In this document: positions 15,020 to 21,111 of the stretch, piece by piece
Position numbering within the stretch: position 1 is the first letter of the stretch
Layout: every line of letters begins with the position of its first letter
Source: an uncultured Prevotellaceae bacterium
Lineage (GTDB): Bacteria > Bacteroidota > Bacteroidia > Bacteroidales > Bacteroidaceae
Assembly: GCA_900316985.1 (NCBI GenBank)
Contig: ONFE01000024.1
Coordinates: 1 to 32,504, forward strand
Reading direction: 5' to 3'
DNA: 32,504 nt
Made by a program: the position numbers and the translations under genes
Notes under the pieces: model-generated
The model's database searches: none
Told to the model about the DNA's origin: nothing
The model's input: the letters and a program-made list of their open reading frames with translations, nothing else

Positions 15020-16033
15020 ATGAGGGCCAATTGGAAGTTTCTCTGTATGATTTTGCTGATTGCGCTGTGCTTTTTCCTGAACATAGCTATTGGAACGATT
15101 GCCATTCCCGTAAGAGATGCTTTTGGTATTCTTTTGGGGGAAGAGCATCAGTCATTGGTCTGGCAGAATATTATCCTGAAATCGCGACTTCCACAGGCTT
15201 TAACAGCTATGGTTGCCGGTGCGGGATTGGCCATTAGTGGTTTGCAGATGCAGACGGTCTTCCATAATCCGTTGGCAGGCCCTTCCGTTTTGGGTATCAG
15301 TAATGGTGCCTCTCTAGGTGTGGCTTTTGTCGTCTTGGCCACAGGAAGTCTTGGCGGCGTGGCGCTGAGTAGTTTGGGAGCCGTAGGCAATGCTGCTATA
15401 TCGCTAGCTGCAATCTTTGGAGCCATGTCTGTGATGGCTCTGATTGTCTATGTTTCGCAGAAGGTTCAAGGCAATGCAACCTTATTAATAATAGGTGTGA
15501 TGATCGGTTATGTGGCTACAGCCATCATTGGCGTACTGAAATATTTCTCCAATGAAGAGGATATCCGAGCCTATGTTGTGTGGGGGTTGGGTAGCTTTTC
15601 AAGAGTTAGTGGGAATCAGATGGAACTCTTTGTCGTACTGATGCTCATTCTGATTCCTTTATCTATGCTCACAGTCAAGACATTGAATATCCTACTTCTT
15701 GGTGAACAATATGCCCGGAATTTGGGATTGAATATCAAGCGTGCCCGTTTGTTGGTGATAGGTTGCTCTAGTATTCTAGTGGCTATTGTCACAGCCTATT
15801 GTGGTCCTATTATGTTTCTCGGTCTTGCTGTTCCCCATCTCTGTAGGGCCATTTGGCGCACAAGTGACCATCGGGTACTGATGCCTGCTACGATGTTAAC
15901 GGGTACTGCTTTGGCCTTAATCTGTAATCTCATTGCCCGTATGCCAGGTTTTGAGGGGGCATTGCCCATCAACTCTGTAACCGCCTTAATAGGTGCGCCC
16001 GTGGTGGCAATGGTCCTTTTTAGGCGGAAATGA
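15020..16033 (+). CDS. BtuC/FecCD-type ABC transporter permease
   Basis: A 337-residue polytopic membrane protein of the FecCD/BtuC family. Motifs include LPQALTAMVAGAGLAISGLQMQ near the start, NPLAGPSVLGISNGASLG, LLGEQYARNLGLNI in the cytoplasmic coupling region, GPIMFLGLAVPHLCR, and the family ending LIGAPVVAMVLFRRK, so it is full length. It forms the inner-membrane channel for cobalamin or metal-chelate import with the BtuF-like protein upstream. The ATG at 15020 is preferred; a GTG at 15008 would add four residues but lies in the repeat. The usual third gene, an ATPase, is missing: the next gene is convergent and overlaps the 3' end by 14 bases. Confidence 0.88.
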   Translation: MRANWKFLCMILLIALCFFLNIAIGTIAIPVRDAFGILLGEEHQSLVWQNIILKSRLPQALTAMVAGAGLAISGLQMQTVFHNPLAGPSVLGISNGASLGVAFVVLATGSLGGVALSSLGAVGNAAISLAAIFGAMSVMALIVYVSQKVQGNATLLIIGVMIGYVATAIIGVLKYFSNEEDIRAYVVWGLGSFSRVSGNQMELFVVLMLILIPLSMLTVKTLNILLLGEQYARNLGLNIKRARLLVIGCSSILVAIVTAYCGPIMFLGLAVPHLCRAIWRTSDHRVLMPATMLTGTALALICNLIARMPGFEGALPINSVTALIGAPVVAMVLFRRK

Positions 16034-16868
16034 AGGAGATAATCTCTTCTAGACGGTCTTCTGCGGCTTTACGCCCAATGTTATAGGTTTCCCACATTTT
16101 CTCCCGGCTATGGGATACGTGGCCTATCTTGAGTTTCTCAGCAGGGCGGATGACCAGTGTGTTACCTTCCTCTTCTTTCTGTTTCAAGAAATCGAGTTGT
16201 TCGTTATACATTAAATGGCGCTTCTCAGCAGCCTCGATGAATCGGGGATATTTTCGCATCGTGAGCCGGATGAGAGGCAGGAATTTGTTGCTTTCTTTCT
16301 GGTAACCATCGGGCTGGGTGGTAATAACGATGTTCTTCTCATAGCCGATGCTACGGAAGTATTGCAGGGGGATACTGTCGGAAATGCCGCCGTCGAGTAG
16401 TTTCAATCCATTGATTTCCACTATTCTAGAAGCTAAGGGCATGGAAGCAGAGGCTCTAATCCATTCGTAGCATTCGTAGGAGCATTTCATCAGTTTCTGG
16501 TAAATTGCAAATCCCGTCTCTACATTGGTGCAGACGGCATAGAATTCCGTGGGGTTCTCGTCGAAGGCTTTGGTATCGAAGATGTCCAGATGCTCGGGGA
16601 GGTAGTGGTAATCGAACTCTCCTCCGTAGAGGTCGCCGGTTTTCAGTAAGGAGCGCAGGGAACAAAACCGCCAGTCTTTGGCAAATTGCATATTATAGCG
16701 GATGGCACGTCCTGGCTGCCGACTCTTGTAATTACAGCCGAAAGCTGCCCCTGCACTGACACCGATGATGCCGTCGAACTCTATTCTGTGCTCCATCATG
16801 ACGTCCATTACACCTACCGAGAACAGTCCACGAAGGGCACCGCCTTCCAAAACCAATCCTGTTTTCAT
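16020..16868 (-). CDS. Patatin-like phospholipase/acyl hydrolase
   Basis: A 282-residue patatin-family protein. It has an oxyanion-hole motif LEGGALRG (7-14), the nucleophile elbow GVSAG with Ser38, and the catalytic DGG with Asp159 in LLDGGISDSIPL, giving a complete Ser-Asp dyad. There is no signal peptide, so it is probably cytoplasmic. Family members hydrolyse lipid acyl esters; the actual substrate is unknown. It is the last gene of a three-gene minus-strand operon (aroQ, methyltransferase, patatin), each joined by an ATGA overlap. Its 3' end runs 14 bases into the end of the convergent permease gene, with no terminator visible between them. Confidence 0.9.
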   Translation of the reverse strand: MKTGLVLEGGALRGLFSVGVMDVMMEHRIEFDGIIGVSAGAAFGCNYKSRQPGRAIRYNMQFAKDWRFCSLRSLLKTGDLYGGEFDYHYLPEHLDIFDTKAFDENPTEFYAVCTNVETGFAIYQKLMKCSYECYEWIRASASMPLASRIVEINGLKLLDGGISDSIPLQYFRSIGYEKNIVITTQPDGYQKESNKFLPLIRLTMRKYPRFIEAAEKRHLMYNEQLDFLKQKEEEGNTLVIRPAEKLKIGHVSHSREKMWETYNIGRKAAEDRLEEIISFISA

Positions 16869-17539
16869 ATTTTTCTTATTAATGTCAAGCCGTCGCGTAA
16901 AGGGAGGATAACCTGTTCCACACGGCTGTCTCTCGTCAGATAATCGTTAAACGACTCGATGCCTTGGGTCTGGCGGTCAGCTGCTTTGGGCGTTTCAAGC
17001 ACATGGCCGTCCCATAGCGTGTTGTCTGCTAAGATAAAACCACCAGGACGGAGAATCTTCAAGACCATCTCATAGGTTTCCATATATGTACGTTTATCCC
17101 CATCGATAAAAGCCATATCAAACTGAATTCCTAATTTTGGGGCTTCGGTAATGGCATCTCCTATGATAAACACAATGCGGTCGCTGAAAGTGGAATTTTC
17201 AAGCCATGGACGTGTAAAATCCTCCATTTCATCGTTGATTTCGTAGGTCCATACCTTTCCGCCTTCCTCCAATCCTTCAGCCATACAAAGCGCAGAGTAG
17301 CCGCTGAAAGTTCCTACCTCCAAGACGTTTTTAGGGCGTATCATCTGCACGAGCATTTTCAGCAGACGTCCTTGCAGATGGCCGCTTGCCATACGTCCGC
17401 GAAGCAAGTGCACATTCGTATCACGCCATAACCGATAAAGATATTCCGGTTCTGGTTCGGAGTGGTCAAGAATATAGTCTTCCAATTGAGTATTGACTGT
17501 TGGCAATTGACCGTTGGCCGCTGGTTTGTCGTTTGTCAT
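16865..17539 (-). CDS. Class I SAM-dependent O-methyltransferase (catechol/caffeoyl-CoA type)
   Basis: A 224-residue member of O-methyltransferase family 3. It shows SAM motif I (NVLEVGTFSGYSALCMAEGL, 71-90), the acidic YEIN after strand 2, and the divalent-metal motif FIDGDKRTY (144-152) followed by ADNTLWDG (171-178). Such enzymes methylate catechol-like hydroxyls using a bound Mg/Ca ion; the natural substrate in Bacteroidota is not established. The first 18 or so residues (MTNDKPAANGQLPTVNTQ) are encoded by low-complexity DNA with repeated GTCAAT-like units and are probably a recent, non-conserved extension. The start is kept at 17539 because it overlaps the aroQ stop as ATGA. The stop likewise overlaps the patatin start. 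Confidence 0.88.
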   Translation of the reverse strand: MTNDKPAANGQLPTVNTQLEDYILDHSEPEPEYLYRLWRDTNVHLLRGRMASGHLQGRLLKMLVQMIRPKNVLEVGTFSGYSALCMAEGLEEGGKVWTYEINDEMEDFTRPWLENSTFSDRIVFIIGDAITEAPKLGIQFDMAFIDGDKRTYMETYEMVLKILRPGGFILADNTLWDGHVLETPKAADRQTQGIESFNDYLTRDSRVEQVILPLRDGLTLIRKI

Positions 17540-17958
17540 TTATCACCGATGAGCGCTTCAACAGCCAGGCGGTAGCTATCGAGTCCGAATCCTGCAATCA
17601 CGCCTTTGCATGCACAGCTGATCATAGACTTATGGCGAAAATCCTCACGTGCGTTCACATTGCTGATATGCACCTCAATGACAGGGCTTTTCAGGGAGCG
17701 GATACAATCCTGCAAAGCTATGCTGGTGTGTGTGTAGGCTCCTGCATTGAACACAATACCATCATAGGTGAATCCTACTTCTTGCAACTTGTTGATCAAC
17801 TCCCCCTCAATGTTGCTTTGGTAAAATTCCAGTTCCACCTGCGGATAGCGTGACTTCAATTGTGGAAGGTAAGCATCAAATGAACTGCTTCCGTAAATGC
17901 CTGGTTCACGTGTGCCCAAAAGGTTGAGATTAGGGCCGTTCAAAATTAAAATTTTCAT
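17536..17958 (-). CDS. aroQ: Type II 3-dehydroquinate dehydratase
   Basis: A 140-residue protein of normal AroQ length. It begins MKILILNGPNLNLLGTREPG, has the lid tyrosine in GIYG (Tyr22), NAGAYTHTSIAL (71-82) and EVHISNV with His97, and ends normally. It dehydrates 3-dehydroquinate to 3-dehydroshikimate in the shikimate pathway as a dodecameric cytosolic enzyme. It is the first gene of the minus-strand operon and lies 28 bases after a TACTTTTG -7 box. No link to the neighbouring cobalamin or polysaccharide genes is evident. Confidence 0.96.
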   Translation of the reverse strand: MKILILNGPNLNLLGTREPGIYGSSSFDAYLPQLKSRYPQVELEFYQSNIEGELINKLQEVGFTYDGIVFNAGAYTHTSIALQDCIRSLKSPVIEVHISNVNAREDFRHKSMISCACKGVIAGFGLDSYRLAVEALIGDK

Positions 17959-17986
17959 ATTGTTTGCAATACTTTCTTATTGGGGA

Positions 17987-17994
17987 CAAAAGTA
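17987..17994 (-). promoter_or_regulatory. Probable -7 box for the aroQ operon
   Basis: The minus strand reads TACTTTTG, fitting TAnnTTTG, 28 bases before the aroQ start. No clear -33 TTG is seen at the usual distance. It lies in the 189-base region shared with the divergent regulator gene. Confidence 0.5.
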
Positions 17995-18056
17995 CAAAAA
18001 AACTTTGAACTATTCTTAATTACAGCATTTGAAATGTCGCATTTTTGTCGTTTTTC

Positions 18057-18069
18057 GAACTGAAAGTTC
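18057..18069 (+). promoter_or_regulatory. Possible operator: GAACT-GAA-AGTTC inverted repeat upstream of the regulator gene
   Basis: A perfect 5-bp dyad with a 3-base spacer, 17 bases upstream of the -33 element of the regulator promoter. The right arm belongs to AAAGTTCA (18063-18070), which recurs at 21015-21022 upstream of the GH3 operon promoter. A further TTTGAACT lies at 18004-18011. Function as a binding site is inferred from position only. Confidence 0.3.
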
Positions 18070-18086
18070 AAATTTGTAACATTTTT

Positions 18087-18118
18087 TTTGGATTTTATGA
18101 TTAAAACATTTATCTTTG
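18087..18118 (+). promoter_or_regulatory. Promoter of the propeller/AraC regulator gene
   Basis: TTTG at 18087-18090, 20 bases, TATCTTTG at 18111-18118: a near-perfect Bacteroidota promoter. It fixes the regulator start at 18148, since an in-frame ATG at 18088 lies inside the promoter. Confidence 0.78.
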
Positions 18119-18147
18119 TACGCCATATTCTATGTAACCAAGTAACC

Positions 18148-20970
18148 ATGATTGATAAAAGAATTCTAACTACGCTATCAATTCTAACCTGGACATTAGG
18201 CATCTATGCTCAGTTTGGAAAACTATTTACATCCGATGACCGCTTGTCAAGCTCATTGATAAACGACATTCAACAGGACCGTAACGGATTTGTGTTTATA
18301 GCTACGCAGGATGGCCTCAATATTTTTGATGGCTATACGATGTATATTAATCATAAAGGGGACGGCTCCAATCTGTGCAGCAATTATGTGAACTGCATCT
18401 TCCAGGCTTCAGACGGTCGTCTGTTTATCGGGAATAGTTCGGCTTTTCAGTTGTTTGACAGAAACAGCTATACCTTTTTAAATGTTTCTCCTCAGGATGA
18501 AAAAGGTCAACCGCTAAACATCTATACGCAAAATATTATGGAACGTAAGAATGGAGACGTGTTGGCCAGTACCTCTGGTATGGGCGTTGTCAAACTCTTA
18601 AAAGGGCAGTCAATCAGTGTAAAGGCAAATCTTCCAGGGGGTAATTACATTCGTCGGGTTACTGAAGATCAGAAAGGTCGACTTTGGATAGCAACAGATA
18701 ATGATGGCATCTACCTATATGATGAGACGAAGAAGCCACGGGCCTCAACGTTACATCTGCTTCCTGATGGAGAAAAAAATACAATATATGGTGTCTTCGA
18801 GGACAAGTGGGGGAATATTTACGCTGCAAGTATGATTAATGGGCTATATCTCTATTCTGAGATGGAGAACCGTTTTTTGCCCATTCCATCGACATCACGC
18901 CTTCGCGTTTCTTCCTTTCATGAGGGTGATGACGGATTGATTTATCTGGGGACTGATGGCACGGGTATTTTCGCATATAATCCTAAAGACCATTCTGCAA
19001 CCATGTATTCATCAAATATACCCAGTGTTTCCATACCAGACTCAAAAATCCATGCAATCATGAAAGACCATGAGGGCAATATTTGGCTTGGTCTTTTCCA
19101 GCAGGGAGTATATTTCCAACCTTTGGTAGATGATGGTTTCCAGTATTATGGGAGTAAGTCATTAAGAGGAAATGTCATCGGTAACAAGTGTGTGATGTCT
19201 GTGTATAAGGATAAAAGTGGAATTACGTGGGTGGGAACAGATGGCGACGGTATTTACGGAATTGACAGTAAAGGTTCAAGAATTGCCCATTTCACCGCTC
19301 CTTCTACTATACTCAGCATCACGGAAGACGAGCATGGAACACTTTGGGTAGGCTCCTACTTGGGCGGTTGCGGAAGAATAGATCGGAATACGGGTGCTTA
19401 TTCCTTATTACCTAATGAAGTGGATGCGGCGCGCCATGTGTTCTGTGTAAAGGCTGATATGCGTGGCCATTTGTGGATTGCCACTCATGGAATGGGTATT
19501 TATCGTTATGACTTAGCCACAGGCGAAAACCTTAATTTCCGTACAAGTAATTATGTGAACACTCTTCTTCCGTCGCATGATGGCAAGGTGTTGTACGTAG
19601 GTGCATGTGATGGCTTCTTGATTATGGATGCCAAAACGGGTAAACTTCTCTCCACCTCGCTGAAGGATATTCAAATATATAGTTTGTTTGAGTATCCTGA
19701 CGGAACTGTTTGGGTAGGCACACCCGATGGTCTGTATAGGATATCCAAGCGTGGCAAGGATATGAAACTGTATACCGTTGAGGAAGGCCTTCCCAATAAC
19801 ACCATCCGTGCTATCCAGGGTGATGGCAAAGGAGTACTTTGGATCAGTACAAACCGAGGACTATCTCGCATGGATACCAAAGTTGAGAAATTCACCAATT
19901 ACAGTACAGCAAACGGTTTGCAAGGAAATGAATTCTCTAATGGCGCCGCTTGTGTGTCAGCTGATGAATATGTTTTTGGCGGTAATAATGGAATCACTTG
20001 TTTCCGTGCAAGCGACATCAAGAATAAACAGCATCCTTTCCAGGTACAATTAGTGAACTTTTTAATTCGAAGAGAACCAGTAGTGGCTCACATGAAATCG
20101 GGTATTTATACCGTTTGTGACACAACAGTGCTTCACGCAGACCGATTCGACTTGAGTTATCGTGACAATTCATTCACGCTTGCATTCTCTGCCATGATTT
20201 TTGGCAATCCTGAGCAGATTGTCTATCAGTATTCTTTTGATGGTAAACCGTGGGTCTCTCTGAATCATGGGACCAATGAAGTGTCGTTCAGCAACATGGC
20301 TTCCGGAAAATATAAGGTACGTGTGCGCGCTATTTACCATGGTACGGAGAGTGAAATACGGGAGTTCATAATTGTAGTACATGCCCCTTGGTATGCCACC
20401 ATTTGGGCATTCCTCTTCTACATTCTCTTGGGTGTGGCCGCTTTGTGGTTCTATCTGCGTTACCGCAAAACGCAAGAGCAGACACGTCTGCGTGTTCAAC
20501 AGTTTATTCACTCTGCCCAACTGAATGAGGCCAAGATTCATGTCTTGGAGGAGAAAGAGGCCAAGCATGCTTCGGCTAATAGTATTGTAGCCGAAAAGAT
20601 AGAGAATTTGCAGTTGAAATCACCCGATGAGAAACTCTTGGAACGTGTGATGTCTGTGATAAACAAGAACATTGATAACCCGGAACTCAGCGTGGAATTT
20701 GTAAGTGACGAAGTGGGTATCAGCCGTGCACATCTGCATCGGAAATTGAAGGAATTGACAAATCAGACTCCACGTGACTTTATCCGTAACATTCGCCTGA
20801 AGCAGGCTGCAAATCTCTTGTCGTCAGGAAACCAGAATGTAACTGAAGTGATGTATGCCGTAGGATTCCAGAATCCCGCTTCGTTTAGTACGATGTTTAA
20901 GAATTTCTATGGAGTTTCTCCGAAAGAATATACCCGTGAACGCCACAAGAAGATGGATGTAGAAGAGTAA
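18148..20970 (+). CDS. Membrane-spanning beta-propeller/AraC regulator without kinase domains (SusR/HTCS-like)
   Basis: A 940-residue regulator. After a signal-anchor (to about residue 21) come about a dozen two-component-regulator propeller repeats, for example GRLWIATDNDGIYLYD and GTVWVGTPDGLYRIS, making the large periplasmic sensor. A Y_Y_Y domain follows (about 680-745), then one transmembrane helix (about 748-770, WAFLFYILLGVAALWFYLRY). A short charged, probably coiled-coil linker leads to an AraC-type DNA-binding domain (about 829-935, LSVEFVSDEVGISRAHLHRK and VGFQNPASFSTMFKNFYG). Hybrid two-component systems normally have HisKA, HATPase and receiver domains between membrane and AraC parts; here that space is only about 60 residues, so the ligand signal must pass directly to the DNA-binding part, as in SusR. 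The GH3-led operon 141 bases downstream makes it the likely regulator of xylo-oligosaccharide use. Confidence 0.9.
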   Translation: MIDKRILTTLSILTWTLGIYAQFGKLFTSDDRLSSSLINDIQQDRNGFVFIATQDGLNIFDGYTMYINHKGDGSNLCSNYVNCIFQASDGRLFIGNSSAFQLFDRNSYTFLNVSPQDEKGQPLNIYTQNIMERKNGDVLASTSGMGVVKLLKGQSISVKANLPGGNYIRRVTEDQKGRLWIATDNDGIYLYDETKKPRASTLHLLPDGEKNTIYGVFEDKWGNIYAASMINGLYLYSEMENRFLPIPSTSRLRVSSFHEGDDGLIYLGTDGTGIFAYNPKDHSATMYSSNIPSVSIPDSKIHAIMKDHEGNIWLGLFQQGVYFQPLVDDGFQYYGSKSLRGNVIGNKCVMSVYKDKSGITWVGTDGDGIYGIDSKGSRIAHFTAPSTILSITEDEHGTLWVGSYLGGCGRIDRNTGAYSLLPNEVDAARHVFCVKADMRGHLWIATHGMGIYRYDLATGENLNFRTSNYVNTLLPSHDGKVLYVGACDGFLIMDAKTGKLLSTSLKDIQIYSLFEYPDGTVWVGTPDGLYRISKRGKDMKLYTVEEGLPNNTIRAIQGDGKGVLWISTNRGLSRMDTKVEKFTNYSTANGLQGNEFSNGAACVSADEYVFGGNNGITCFRASDIKNKQHPFQVQLVNFLIRREPVVAHMKSGIYTVCDTTVLHADRFDLSYRDNSFTLAFSAMIFGNPEQIVYQYSFDGKPWVSLNHGTNEVSFSNMASGKYKVRVRAIYHGTESEIREFIIVVHAPWYATIWAFLFYILLGVAALWFYLRYRKTQEQTRLRVQQFIHSAQLNEAKIHVLEEKEAKHASANSIVAEKIENLQLKSPDEKLLERVMSVINKNIDNPELSVEFVSDEVGISRAHLHRKLKELTNQTPRDFIRNIRLKQAANLLSSGNQNVTEVMYAVGFQNPASFSTMFKNFYGVSPKEYTRERHKKMDVEE

Positions 20971-21004
20971 TCAGATGCTTATTCATTAAATTAAGTGTAT
21001 CTGA
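20971..21004 (+). terminator. Weak stem-loop after the regulator gene
   Basis: TCAGAT at 20971-20976 pairs with ATCTGA at 20999-21004, and CTTA (20978-20981) with TAAG (20992-20995) inside it. The structure begins on the base after the stop codon but has no T-run, so termination is only a possibility. Confidence 0.25.
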
Positions 21005-21036
21005 TACGTTTTCAAAAGTTCATGAGACGTAAAATG

Positions 21037-21074
21037 ACTGCTGTAAAGATAATAATGCCTATCTTTGCAGCAGT
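21037..21074 (+). promoter_or_regulatory. 15-bp inverted repeat overlapping the GH3 operon promoter
   Basis: ACTGCTGTAAAGATA (21037-21051) and TATCTTTGCAGCAGT (21060-21074) are inverted copies with one mismatch and an 8-base spacer. The right arm contains the complete -7 box and the left arm covers the -33 position. Because the transcript should start at or after the right arm's end, this is better explained as a DNA-level element than as an RNA hairpin of the operon mRNA. It could also be a terminator for transcription coming from the regulator gene, but there is no clear T-run. Confidence 0.6.
21060..21067 (+). promoter_or_regulatory. -7 box of the GH3-led operon
   Basis: TATCTTTG, a full match to TAnnTTTG, 44 bases before the GH3 start. 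The -33 region reads ACTG rather than TTG, a weak match suggesting a promoter that needs an activator, which fits control by the regulator encoded upstream. Confidence 0.6.
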
Positions 21075-21111
21075 TTGTTATTAGTTATTATCAACGGTTC
21101 AAAACAACCTC

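Noticed and set aside
18088-18147. Upstream ATG for the propeller/AraC regulator
   Set aside because: It overlaps the -33 element and precedes the -7 box; the start at 18148 gives a proper signal-anchor.
21044-21067. Dyad at the GH3 promoter read as an ordinary intrinsic terminator
   Set aside because: The stem is long but no proper T-run follows, and the right arm contains a full -7 box; kept as a regulatory dyad instead.
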